The notes below the pieces were generated by a model, which did not search any database, was not told the DNA's origin, and saw nothing but the letters and a program-made list of their open reading frames with translations. A DNA stretch of 64,000 nt from Phoronis australis (Eukaryota > Phoronida > Phoronidae): the NCBI GenBank assembly GCA_002633005.1, contig NMRA01000270.1, positions 208,345 through 272,344 of the forward strand. The letters run 5' to 3'. A program made the position numbers and the translations under genes. Below are positions 38,201-48,537 of this stretch, piece after piece; the first letter of the stretch is position 1; each line of letters opens with the position of its first letter.

Positions 38201-39787
38201 ATCACGGAATATATCACATCGATAACTCCCCACTTAGCCACACCATTTCGTAACTTTGCGTCATGAATCAGCAATTGCTGTCTATCCGTAATTCATTGTA
38301 TAATTCCGTACTGCATGTGACCTTGAACGTACGCATGGGCTTTTTGGGAAGATTTTTGTGCTTTGACCGTGAATTTGTTGCGAACTCGCTGAAGCAGGAC
38401 ACCGTAAATAGTATTTGAAGAAAGAACAATTGCTAATGCTTTGTTGAATCCTAGCTGTTTTGTGTAAATTTACTGAGTTTTGTGTTTTATACGGACGGCT
38501 GAAATGAAGCACCTGTGGAATTTCTAGTCCCGAGTGTCATACCTTGTAGCACAGACGTCCTCAGCTTCTGCCGGGTCGTCCCCAATACACTATATAATAC
38601 TACAAGGTATGACACTCCCGACTAGAAATTCCACAGGTGCTTCACTTCAGCCATCCATAGCAAACTCAATAAATTTACACAAAACAGAGGTTCAACAAAC
38701 CATGAGGAATTGTTCTTTCTCCCAATACCATTTACGGTGTCCTGCTTCACCCAGTTCACAAGAAATTTGCGGTCAAAGCACAAAAATCTTACCAAAAAGC
38801 CCGTCCGGAGCAACTCCTCTGTAAGTCGAAGGCCAAGGACCATACGGAATTATCCGATGAGTTACGGCAATTGCCGAGATTGTCACGATTCCGTAACTCA
38901 CCATGTCAAATCGGCAACTGCCGTTCATCCGTAAGTCATCAGATAGTACCATATCGTCTTTGACCTTCGATTTACAGAGCAGTTGCTAAGGACGGGCTTT
39001 TTGGGAAGATATTTGTGCTTTGACCGCTAATTTCTTACAAAACTGGGTGAAGCAGGACACCGTAAATGGTATTGGGAGAAAGAACAATTCCTCATGGTTT
39101 GCTGAACTTCTGTTTTGTGTAAATTTATTGAGTTTTGTGTTTGTTATGGACGGCTAAAGTGAAGCACCCGTAGAATTTCTAGTAGGGAGTGTCATACCTT
39201 GTACAAGTTGTAGTAGCACATAGTGTATATTGTGGACGATCAGAAGCTGAGGACGCCTGTGCCTTGTAGTTGAAGTATAGCGTATCATTGGGGATGATAA
39301 GAAGCTGCTGTCCCTGATTTAGACTTAGAGAGCCAGCTGAATAACTGACCCGTGGCGTTGAATATCTGACTCCAATGCAACATATGTATGTTACCCCTAG
39401 AGGCCCTAGACAGTGGTCACCGTCTCTACTGGGCCACCTAGCTAGAAAGTGTGATCACTGTCAATGTTACCGGTCCCCCCCCCCCACAGCCTTGTCGCAA
39501 ACACAGGCGCTCGAATTTCCCGATCACTCATAACCATTATAAGAAACATGTTTTCTTAGTAGTGAGTGACGTCAGTCGTGATCGAGGAACAGATAAACTC
39601 AAGCGCCTGGGCTGTGGTCGCAAACCCTACTCCAGACTAACGCCAATGACAAAAAACAGCAAATCAGTACCTCCCAAAATTCAGGCAGATTATACTTCGC
39701 GATCGTGTGGTCTAAATCAAACCCAAATGCATCACAGTCTTTAAGACACAAAACTGAATCTTTGACTTGATCAACGTCGTTTGCCAT
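29233..39787 (-). CDS. NT5DC1: NT5DC1 homologue, HAD-family 5'-nucleotidase domain protein
   Basis: Ten minus-strand exons give 441 residues (human about 455): 39787-39671, 36988-36897, 36412-36341, 35502-35390, 34328-34249, 33320-33236, 32669-32495, 31767-31679, 30697-30420 and 29457-29233 (stop TAA). Every junction is GT-AG and the phases match throughout. The cN-II/HAD signature is intact: motif I FGFDLDHT (nucleophile D24, D26), motif II VVTTSYPDY, a motif III lysine in AQKPRFF, and motif IV FFGDSLRSDVFPAK (D321, D326). GTRFMTE, YNFWKDL and the C-terminal Trp-rich block (CWGSYF) match the NT5DC1 branch and not NT5C2. The family is predicted to be a cytosolic phosphohydrolase; its physiological substrate is not established as far as I know. 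The first intron (about 2.7 kb) carries a foldback element and a MITE. A complete gene with high confidence. Confidence 0.95.
29821..29884. repeat. Two-copy 32-bp tandem repeat
   Basis: AACAGGCATTAGGCTCATT-ACTAGCTGCT occurs twice in direct succession with one mismatch, inside the last NT5DC1 intron. Confidence 0.85.
31404..31548 (+). mobile_element. CAGTGGC-family MITE in an NT5DC1 intron
   Basis: AGTGGCGGATTTAAGG at the left and ATCCTAGATTCTCCCCTG at the right form imperfect inverted ends. The core (GGGGCGAAATCCTGGATAATA) matches the copies at 5.7 and 16.5 kb. It is noncoding, in the intron between exons 30697-30420 and 31767-31679. Confidence 0.8.
32705..32835. repeat. Tandem duplication of about 65 bp next to an NT5DC1 acceptor
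   Basis: The block AAAACACATCAAAGACAAAG … CGTATACACGTATA … CTGAAGAAAAGTCAAA occurs twice in succession with a few differences. It starts about 35 bp upstream (minus-strand sense) of the exon that begins at 32669. Each copy contains the palindromic CGTATACACGTATA tract. Confidence 0.85.
35687..35842 (+). mobile_element. Possible non-LTR retrotransposon 3' tail with (ATT)n
   Basis: A T-rich segment ending TATTTTATCCTCGATGAATA AAG runs directly into an interrupted (TTA)n microsatellite of about 50 bp. A poly(A)-signal-like ATGAATAAAG followed by a trinucleotide tail is typical of RTE/L2-like LINE 3' ends in invertebrates. No reverse transcriptase remains. This is inferred from form only. Confidence 0.4.
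37718..37988 (-). mobile_element. GCGCGCACCCAG-ended MITE, minus orientation
   Basis: This copy has the left end GTGCGCGCACAGAG, GGGGGCTCGAATTTTTGA, the diagnostic GAGGCAGACCTTTTTGCCCA, and the right end CCCCTGGGTGCGCATG. It matches the plus-strand copies at 41.98, 43.86, 45.19 and 55.63 kb. It is noncoding, inside NT5DC1 intron 1. Confidence 0.75.
38337..39203. mobile_element. Three-armed inverted-repeat element (+, -, +)
   Basis: A ~210-bp segment occurs as A (38337-38549, plus), B (38599-38806, inverted) and C (38991-39203, plus). Each runs from GGGCTTTTTGGGAAGAT through a GAAGCAGGACACCGTAAAT core to GAGTGTCATACCTTGTA. The spacer between B and C has further inverted stretches around ATCCGTAA/TTACGGA. 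B and C are closer to each other than to A. No coding capacity is seen. Confidence 0.8.
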
Positions 39788-40610
39788 GATTGTAAACTCC
39801 AGCTGTAGAGATTTCTGGTAACTCGAACACCTACAGGTGGCACACTATGTGACTATGCAGCTGTCGCGACATCTAGCGTCAAAGCAGGGAACCGACCAGT
39901 CAGAAAATTTCGGAATGAACAAAAATGGCATTATTGAAATCGATTCTAATTTATTGCTTCACAAAAATCTCAAGTTCATGATTTGCTTTTGATAGAGATA
40001 GTAACATCTGTTTCCTGAGCAGGGAAGTAAATTAGGGGCGCAGTGGCGCGTCTTTTTCAAGCGTTACTATGGTTGGGGTACGCTGTCTACAGGTTAGGTA
40101 TTCACTTAGTCGTTATAACTGCACAAAACTTAACGGTTTTAGAAAATCATGTTAATGTAGTTACAAAAAAACCCGTTCTACTATACTGAACTAACTCGAT
40201 CGATTGAAATTTTCATGTTTGAGACAATTTTGTGAAGCACCGAGAAATTCTAGTCAGCTTTCAATGTCATATTTTTTACTTACTTTAAAGCGGCTATAAA
40301 CCCGCGTTATGTCGACGAAATTGACTTTTGAACTGGACCACTCATCGCTATAAAATAGGTCTAAAACTTATTATTTAGTTAGCTGATAAGTGATTTTTGG
40401 TCTTCAAAGTGCGTTCGACGGGGGCCATTCTTGGCACTGAGAAATGATGACAAGTCGTGTCAAGTCAACTTCTAGAGCTTTCAAATTGTCTCGGCAAACT
40501 AATAACAAACTGTCCGACGGGACTTTTCTCCACTCTTTGTGGGAATAGAGGCTTTATATATTTTCATATATTACTTCGTAGACGAAGTTGAACAGGAGGT
40601 TAAAACCTTT

Positions 40611-41122
40611 TGTATAACTTCGTCTACCAAGCCAATTCAGGATTCGAGCGCTGGGGCACAGTCTTAGTGGAAATACAAAAAATAGTCATCCGGCCGAGAG
40701 CACCCATCGCACCCCAGGTAACGCTCCTGACTGTTTTTGCCTTCTCGCACTTATGGCTTCTTAGTTACCCAGGTCAATATCTTGTTTTGGATTTGGTTCG
40801 AAAAAAGTAATGATTCGTCGCTGAAGACCAACCATTCTGCATTTCCCATCTTAAATCGTTTTGCAAACAATAATCTCGCCTGTTGATGCTCCCCAGAAAG
40901 AAGAGGTGCTGACCTTCTGAGGGTGTTAATTCTGTTAACCGTATTGAGCGATATACTGGTTGTCTTCAGTTTGCTTGGGGCTTCACAAGCAAAAAGACGG
41001 TTACATTCGAACCTTTTGTGTTTTGATTTTTTAATCAATCCGTCGACGTATTGCTTCAATGGACGACCCGATTTTGGAATATCCATTAACGAATCGTAAC
41101 TTTCATCTATTCTAAATGTCAC
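40611..41122 (-). pseudogene. Decayed Tc1/mariner-family transposase fragment
   Basis: The minus strand reads a helix-turn-helix linker (PKSGRP), then SLNTVNRI, APLLSGEHQQARLLFAKRF and EWLVFSDESLLFS, which contains the catalytic aspartate motif (FSDES) of the DDE/D family. After WVTKKP there is a stop and a frameshift; the next frame continues with SVTWGAMGALGRMTIFCIST, the usual WGA…G block following the first D. The second aspartate and the last catalytic residue are not recovered, and the N-terminal half is broken. Intact family members have about 340 residues; about 155 are visible. It is inactive by stop, frameshift and truncation. Confidence 0.8.
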
Positions 41123-41978
41123 TTTTGCTCCAGTAGTTTTTGAAAATTGAAATGTCTAACAATAAGTATTAGGCACCTTTTAAAATCATCTATGAACGTT
41201 CGTTTAATAAATTTGATAAATTTTGATCCCTTTATTCTTGGAAGTTGGCGGTTGGTGAATTTTAGCAGTAAAAACAACGAGAATATGATGATAAATACCA
41301 CTTTACAGAATATTATTTGTAAAGTAGTAAATCTACAACAAAGAGTTTCTGCAAAAATTGACGTTTACTAAAATGTACACCAAAACAATATGCCGTAGAG
41401 TAGTGTGGGGCAAAATGCCCAGACTCTCACGTGGGCCCTAAACTGAACCCATGATGTGTAGCACGCGCGCAAGCGAACACTTTCATTTGACTCCTTCTCT
41501 TATCGGTAACGGCATACGTTTGATGATAATATTATGGGTTGCTACCACAACAAATTTGTAAAAAAACCTGGGACGACTCATTCTGGACAATACAGAAATG
41601 CAGCACCAGAGACTTTGAAATGAAAACATCGACTTCTAGGCCTATTAGTAGGTTGATGACTTGTTATCAGATGCAATGGCTTTCCCGGCAACGACGACAC
41701 ACTGTTATTAGAGTCACATGTTCTTGTTTCCGAAAGAAAACCGAGAACTGAAACGATTACGAGAATTATACGTTAGTCACTTTAACCTGTGGTAGCAATA
41801 TGGCTTGACATGTTACTTTATTTTTGTTATTAGTTAAACATGTTCCTGTTATATTGTTATAGGGGTATTGTGAAACTTGAGTAAATTTTTACTTTTGTTG
41901 ATAATCTACGACACGGGGCAAAACGCCTCAACTCTTGGGCATTTGGCTTGAAACCAAGCAAACTGCAAATTTGTTTTT

Positions 41979-42206
41979 CATGCACGCACCCAGGGGTGGG
42001 GTGCTCGGGGGTCCCCATTTGGCGAAATGGGTAAAAAGGTCCGCCTCAGAGAAACAAAGTCCGAAAAAACGAGACAAAAGTCCACGGCGCGAATGCACAA
42101 TTCATAGTTCTGAACGTAATTTCCCGATTTTTTAGTCCCCGTTTTTTTCGGTCCACATGTTGAAAAATTCGAGCTCCCCTATATTTTAAGGCTGGGTGCG
42201 CGCATG
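41979..42206 (+). mobile_element. GCGCGCACCCAG-ended MITE
   Basis: It runs from CATGCACGCACCCAGG to GGCTGGGTGCGCGCATG, an inverted pair of ends. The interior has CATTTGGCGAAATGGGTAAA, AAGGTCCGCCTCAGAGAAAC and TTTTTTAGTCCCC. Length 228 bp. It is noncoding. Confidence 0.85.
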
Positions 42207-42377
42207 ATTTTTGTGCAAATTAGTTCATGGTAACTCAAGGAAGAAATCGAGTCATTACTAGCTAACTTCTATTTTTACAGTTCAAAGGGAAACGATTTAT
42301 GGACGTTTTTCATAAGCGAGGGCGTCTAGCTGCACCCTTCTCTACTCAGTCATGTGATTTCTCGTGGTGGTTTCCTA

Positions 42378-42778
42378 TGCTGTGCGTGAACTTGGAAACC
42401 TGCTTAATCTCAAGATCGCGTATCCGTGAACTTGGAATTGAATATTCATTTAGCCAATCAGGTGAATTTTTTTCCAGTGTAAAGAATTTTTGTCATTATT
42501 AGTCTCATGATCACCTATTTTCTCCTTGAGCGTAACTTGTGCCAATCGAAGGTTCATGTGAATGGTAAAATTGTTTGGTGAATAAGATCGGCAATAGTTG
42601 AAAAATGTTTGTTAAAATTTACGTGATTTTTTTAACATGTAATTTGATTTAGTGCAGTGCGAATTTTTGTCAACGTAAACGTGATTATTTGAGTGAACTT
42701 TTCAAGTTTCAACGTGTATTCCAAGTTCACTCATACGCGATCTTGAGATTAAGCAAGATTCCAAGTTCACTCACAGCA
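42378..42778. mobile_element. 400-bp MITE with 61-bp terminal inverted repeats
   Basis: Left TIR 42378-42438 and right TIR 42718-42778 are near-perfect inverted copies around TTAATCTCAAGATCGCGTAT. Each TIR holds two direct copies of GTGAACTTGGAA. No open frame of note lies between them. Confidence 0.85.
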
Positions 42779-43417
42779 ATCGTAGTTTGCATCGGTTATC
42801 ACCAGATGTCTCTGTACAAAACTCACATGACTCGATAATGTACGAGTGATAGTGGTAACATATGACTAGGTACAGAGCCCATTCCGCCTACCAATGAAAT
42901 CATGTGATTGAGTAAAAGCGGCATAAGAACAAGCACGACTCGCACCAGTCCCACTTTCATTGACTCCGCTTGTAAAGACATCAATAAAGGCGATAGAATC
43001 TCTGAACACAGGTATGTATTTTCAACCATTCTAGACGTTCGGGTATATGTAGGAAGACCTCGTACTATGTGAATGCATTTAATGTGTTAATTGTCTAGAC
43101 TCGAAACAGAAGTTGTCGGTTCCTAGGTCCGAGGTCAGCACTTCAGGGTAAGCCTGGTATATGGTTTGTCCAGTTCAAGTTGTGTTTTTTTGCGCTCACA
43201 GGCTCCGCTGACCTGTTTGTTTTGGGAAATGTTGAAGATTTTTGATACTTAGCAAATTTTACATTTAAAGTGGCTATTAACCTCAGTGGGTTCCGTCGAA
43301 GAAAGTACTACTTAGGCCGCTACAAAATTGTTGGTCTAACTTTCCCTTACTCAGACAAGGAATGATTTGTGGGCTGTGGAAGAACAAAAATTCAAGAGTG
43401 ATGCTAGTCGGCGCAAT

Positions 43418-44749
43418 ACCGGCCGGGGTGTGACAAGCTAGTTAGGTAGTTAGGAAGTAATCGAGTCTAACTGAAGCTCAAGTAGTAGGCCTAACGTTCT
43501 TCCCACAGCAACCTTCGCTGGACCCTCAGTGGGATGACTCCTAAAACTGTGCGCATTTGATAAGCAATCTCCTGTACAAATAGCTTTTAATATAATCAGT
43601 TGGAAAATGGATTTCGTATCGTCTGCTATCCTAGATTCCATTAAGCTGTTATAACATGAATTACTCAATCGGAGGACCATCCCAAAACCTTTTTTGGTTC
43701 TGACAATTCCAGGTCTCCCTGAAAAACTGCAGATTTGGAATTCTAAAACTCAAAAACTGCTGCGACTTAGCATGACTCACGTTTAGAAGACAGAGCCACA
43801 TTCACATTTTTACTTGGCGGAATTCTGGTTTTAAATATTGATATGTGCGGCCTAACTTGACCATGCATGCGCGCCGACCTGGGGGGCTCGGGGGACTCGA
43901 ACGAACCCCCCCCCCATTTGGCGAAGTGGGTAAAAAGGTCCGCCTCAGAGAAACAAAAGAGTCCGAGAGAACGAGACAAAAGTCCACTAAAAAGGCGCAG
44001 ACGCACAGTTCACAGACCTGAAGGTGGTAACCCGTTTTTTTAGTCCTCAGTCCCTCTTTTTTGTTAGCAAAAGGTCCACTTTGTCAGAGATTCGAGCCCC
44101 CCCCCATATTAAAGGCTGGGTGCGCACATGTTGACATAAACAAATAAGTTTTGGTTTTCAAGTTTAATATAAAAACGTATTAAAAGCTCCCAATCGGCTA
44201 AGATTGCTGAATTTTCAATTCACCCGAAAAACTTTTCAACGATCATTTTTACCACGGTAACCTTTTCACAATTTTATGTGTTGAGCATACAAATACGTTT
44301 GTCCTGCAATTGAAGCGACTTGAATTTGATAGGTGAAGTGACGATTTGAGAAAATAATTTAAATTTAAAATCTCATGACCTGGCTAAATAGCGGTAAAAA
44401 TGGACTCTTTTTCGGGCAGACTTGTTGGGCGAATATAAAATCCCAGTTTAACTAGCCCATAAAGCTGTGATATTATTTTAAGCAATGAGAACGTTGAAGA
44501 TAGTGTATGTCAAAAGATGATTGTTTCGTCTAACGAGGTCGTGACGCTTCTAATAGGTTTTGTCGGGCGAATAACAAAAATGGCGGCTAATTATTTTGGC
44601 CGACAAAATTTGTTGGGTGAGCAGCGAAAACCAGATTATTTGGCCGAAGAAACGTTACGTTGCAAATGTCGACCAATGAGATCGGTGAATGTACGAGTAT
44701 GTTAGGGTAAATAGGCTACTGAAAGCAAAAATCGGCTTAGTTGACCGAC
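43418..44749 (+). repeat. 1.3-kb tandem duplication, copy 1
   Basis: This block matches 44751-46001 almost base for base. It includes a GCGCGCACC-type MITE (43862-44130). Relative to copy 2 it has an extra ~80 bp near 44511-44590. An N at 44750 separates the two copies. Confidence 0.95.
43862..44130 (+). mobile_element. GCGCGCACCCAG-family MITE (within duplication copy 1)
   Basis: CATGCATGCGCGCCGACCTG at the left and GGCTGGGTGCGCACATG at the right border the usual interior with AAAAGGTCCGCCTCAGAGAA. It is noncoding. Confidence 0.85.
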
Positions 44750-44750
44750 N

Positions 44751-46001
44751 ACCGGCGGTGTGACACGCTAGTTAGGTAGTTAGGAAGTAATCGAGTCTAA
44801 GCTGAGCTCAAGTATAGTAGGCCTAACGTTCTTCCCACAGCAACCTTCGCCGGACCCTCAGTGGGATGACTCCTAAAACTGTGCGCATTTGATAAACAAT
44901 CTCCTGTACAAATAGCTTTTAATATAATCAGTTGGAAAATGGATTTCGTATCGTATGCTATCCTAGATTCCATTAAGCTGTGATAACATGAATTACTCAA
45001 TCGGAGGACCATCCCAAAACCTTTTTTGGTTCTGACAATCCCAGGTCTCCCTGAATAACTTAATTTGCGGATTTAGAATTCTAAAATTCAAAAACTGCTG
45101 CGACTTAGCATGACTCACGTTTAGAAGACAGAGCCACATTTTTACTTGGCGGAATTCTGGTTTTAAATATTGATATGTGCGGCCTAACTTGACCATGCAT
45201 GCGCGCCGACCTGGGGGGCTCGGGGGACTCGAACGAACCCCCCCATTTGGCGAAGTGGGTAAAAAGGTCCGCCTCAGAGAAACAAAAGAGTCCGAGAGAA
45301 CGAGACAAAAGTCCACTAAAAAGGCGCAGACGCACAGTTCACAGACCTGAAGGTGGTAACCCGTTTTTTTAGTCCTCCCTCTTTTTTGTTAGCAAAAGGT
45401 CCACTTTGTCAGAGATTCGAGCCTCCCCCCCCATATTAAAGGCTGGGTGCGCACATGTTGACATAAACAAATAAGTTTTGGTTTTCAAGTTTAATATAAA
45501 AACGTATTAAAAGCTCCCAGTCGGCTAAGATTGCCGAATTTTCAATTCACCCGAAAAACTTTTCAACGATCATTTATACCACGGTAACCTTTTCACAATT
45601 TTATGTGTTGAGCATACAAATACGTTTGTCCTGCAATTGAAGCGACTTGAATTTGATAGGTGAAGTGACGATTTAAGAAAAGAATTTAAATTAAAAATCT
45701 CATGACCAGGCTAAATAGCGGTAAAAATGGACTCTTTTTCGGGCAGACTTGTTGGGTGAATATAAAACCCCAGTTTAACTAGCCCATAAGGCTGTGATAT
45801 TATTTTAAGCAATGAGAACGTTGAAGATAGTGGATGACTAATTATTATGGCCGACAAAATTTGTTGGGTGAGCAGCGAAAACCAGATTATTTGGCCGAAG
45901 AAACGTGACGTTGCAAATGTCGACCAATGAGATCGGTGAATGTACGAGTATGTTAGGGTAAATAGGCTACTGAAAGCAAAAATCGGCTTAGTTGACCGAC
46001 T
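44751..46001 (+). repeat. 1.3-kb tandem duplication, copy 2
   Basis: This is the second copy of 43418-44749, differing by scattered substitutions, small homopolymer changes and the ~80-bp deletion near 45832. Both copies end TTAGTTGACCGAC. Confidence 0.95.
45194..45457 (+). mobile_element. GCGCGCACCCAG-family MITE (within duplication copy 2)
   Basis: The same element as at 43862-44130, copied by the tandem duplication and so not an independent insertion. It differs in C/G run lengths. Confidence 0.85.
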
Positions 46002-46404
46002 TGTTGCGTAAATGGTGCTGGCCTAAAACGCAATTCTTTATACAAACGTGTTTGTTTTTAATATACATTATTGTATCTCGAGCCGAACGAAATGTGGAAG
46101 AACGCAAAATCTAGGAAGATGGATTAAATTTTCGCACCACCTGAATCATTCTGTTGCGATAAAACTGCACCTACTTATGAATAAGCCCGTCGGGTTCAAA
46201 TCGATTTGCAAAACCTACCGGGTCTCTTGTACTATCCTGTACGCATTTCTGATGATTGTTGTGTGTGGTATGGTTAATCCGTCAAGCTAACAGTTTAACA
46301 GTTGTAACTGTACAATTCTCTTGTCTGTCGATGTATACTTAGGCTATACTGTGACGGTTCAATAAACCCACAAAGAAAACTAATTCGTTTGAATCTTTTT
46401 AGAG

Positions 46405-47094
46405 ATGGCATACACACAAAACAGAGATAAACTCTACGTCGGGCAGATGCTGAATCACGGCGAAGAGCTTCGGTCACAGAATGGCCGATATTACGTCACC
46501 ATGCAATCAGACGGCAACTTTGTAGTATACACCGGAAGTATTCCTACATGGGCCTCCGACACTTACGGCAGTGGTTGTACACACACGATTCTACAAGAAG
46601 ACGGAAACCTCGTGACGTACACCGCACATCGTCAGCCGCGCTGGGCCAGTAACACCTGCGGTAAACGCGCTTTGTACTTAGTGATGCAAAACGACGGGAA
46701 TCTAGTTCTCTATGGACCTGATGGTCCTTTGTGGGCATCAAATACGCATCGTGAGATGGACCAACTACGTGTAAAATACGAAGAAGACCTTCGTCATGGC
46801 GACGCCCTAATTTCTAGAAACGGCCGCTTCCAAGCCATTATGCAACAGGATGGAAATTTTGTAGTGTACCAGGCAGGAAAACCAATATGGGCGTCCGACA
46901 CGCATGGTTCGGGGGCTGAAAAGGTAATCATGCAAGCTGACGGCAATGTCGTGGTTTATGCTCCCGGAAACAACCCAAAGTGGGCTAGCAACACGCACGG
47001 AAGGCAGGCCACGCATCTCATTATGCAAGATGATGGTAATCTCGTGTTGTACGATGGTAGAAATGCGCTGTGGGCGACAGGCACTAACAGATAG
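46405..47094 (+). CDS. Two-domain GNA-like (bulb-type) mannose-binding lectin
   Basis: This 229-residue protein consists of two tandem B-lectin domains (about 1-115 and 116-229), each a three-fold beta-prism with three mannose sites. All six Q-x-D-x-N-x-V-x-Y sites are intact: QSDGNFVVY (34), QEDGNLVTY (64), QNDGNLVLY (95), QQDGNFVVY (147), QADGNVVVY (177) and QDDGNLVLY (208). The W-A-S-[DN]-T repeats between them pack the prism core. C58 and C85 are the only cysteines. There is no signal peptide or membrane segment, as in fish pufflectin-type lectins. The coding region has no intron. An acceptor-like TTGAATCTTTTTAG ends two bases before the ATG, suggesting a 5' UTR exon upstream. The family binds high-mannose glycans, commonly in mucosal or antimicrobial defence; that role here is inferred. 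Confidence 0.95.
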   Translation: MAYTQNRDKLYVGQMLNHGEELRSQNGRYYVTMQSDGNFVVYTGSIPTWASDTYGSGCTHTILQEDGNLVTYTAHRQPRWASNTCGKRALYLVMQNDGNLVLYGPDGPLWASNTHREMDQLRVKYEEDLRHGDALISRNGRFQAIMQQDGNFVVYQAGKPIWASDTHGSGAEKVIMQADGNVVVYAPGNNPKWASNTHGRQATHLIMQDDGNLVLYDGRNALWATGTNR

Positions 47095-48537
47095 GACGGC
47101 TTCGTTTATTAGTATGCAATATGTAGACTGTAGTTGTCACGGTTAGGTGTTTTTATCATGTTTTGTATTTTTATTTTTTGCGAGATAGTGTTAATTCAAT
47201 CCGCCGCTCATTTTAGAAAGAAATTTACAGACTTTTAGTATTTGTTAAATACACGACACTTTTCATTGTTCAGTCTTTATTCCGTTACGTTCGTACTTTC
47301 GAACTGTGAACAATGAAAAGTGCCGTGCATTTAACAAACTCTGTATAACCGAGAACTTGCTCCGGAAGTACAGCCAGACTTGTAGTATTGAAACCGTCAC
47401 CTAAAAGTCAGTGCTAGTCTTGGCTTGTAGACATGGCATATATATCGGTTTAAGTTTTTGTAAAATATCAGCCTAAAACTGATGAATGTGGCGATGCTGT
47501 AGTAATTGCGCCTTTTTAATTGTGTCCCTTTTATGCTAATGTCACGTGTATATCATAACAAGTCTCGCTTCATGGCGTGAGATAAACTGGAAACTGAATG
47601 ACAAAAATGTTGGTCAGATAGCATGTCAAGGGTTTTGTTTTAACAGTTATCAGGTAGCAGACGTTCCATAATTTATGACCCGAGTTTTAAATGTGTGGAC
47701 CGTCACGTTGCACTTTTGTGCGGTCATCTTTCCAGAGTCTGGATTATTTCCGTTATTACGCCATAATAAAATGTCATTATCGCCAACACAACTCTACTTT
47801 CTATCTTAGAAACGGAGCTTCGCTGACGCACGGTCTTTGTTCATCACTGGACACATGTCGAACACACATGTCACTTCTTAAATGTAAATATAAACAGCAG
47901 TGTTGAGCGTTTAGATTCAAACGTTGACCAAGAGTTCACAAATAAATTTGGCAGCGGCCTTGCCTTCAATGGCGTCAAAGATGCAGCCTGATTTAATCGA
48001 GTGTAGCCTACCAAAAGCGAAAACATGGGTTTGATAACTAATGCAAATTACTTAAAATTTGAAACAAAAAAGAGGTTATAGAGGACAATTCATGGGAGAT
48101 AAAACTGCACTTAATGATTGTGTTAAAAACGTAAATTATACGAGTTGGTACTTCGACTAAGCTTTAATCAGGTTCCAAAATTTATTTTAATCCGTTACCA
48201 ATTTGTCTACAAGCATTTTAGTATAGAATTTCTCTTTTTCTTGGAATAGTTAACTCGAGCTAGTTCACGGTTTAAGTGTTTTAAGAACACTTATAGGAAT
48301 AATAAAATTTGATACTCTGAATTTTTAGGTTTTCGTTGTTATTTTTAATACTTGATGAACAATCAAGCTACTGAAAAGTTATTGTCGAAAACCAGGGCAA
48401 TGAAGAAATGAACCCTGAATTATCCATAATGTTTTTAATTGAGTGTTCCCTTTATGACGATTTAAGAGGAACTTTCAAGATAAGCTACTGGTAAGAGAGA
48501 CGATGGTTTTTGAAAGCTGAATCTTGAAAATGTATTT
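47095..48537. other. Lectin 3' flank, no gene seen
   Basis: AT-rich sequence without convincing exons. It contains the hairpin at 47.24-47.34 kb; an AATAAA at about 47941 is far from the lectin stop codon. Confidence 0.5.
47241..47338. repeat. Long hairpin 150 bp downstream of the lectin gene
   Basis: The arms 47241-47272 and 47307-47338 are inverted copies over 32 bp with two mismatches (TTTGTTAAATACACGACACT … against TTTGTTAAATGCACGGCACT …). The loop is 34 nt. It could be a tiny foldback element or an RNA hairpin in the 3' UTR. Confidence 0.8.

Larger units (their letters stand above)
39788..46404. other. Repeat-rich intergenic region
   Basis: No intact gene is seen between the NT5DC1 start and the lectin gene. 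The region holds a decayed Tc1/mariner fragment, three MITEs of the GCGCGCACCCAG family, a long-TIR MITE, and a 1.3-kb tandem duplication with an N at its junction. Confidence 0.6.

Noticed and set aside
43767-45335. Repeated minus-strand frames (MRLRLFSGLLSRSLG…, MDFCLVLSDSF…)
   Set aside because: They fall inside the MITE copies of the tandem duplication and have no similarity to proteins I know.
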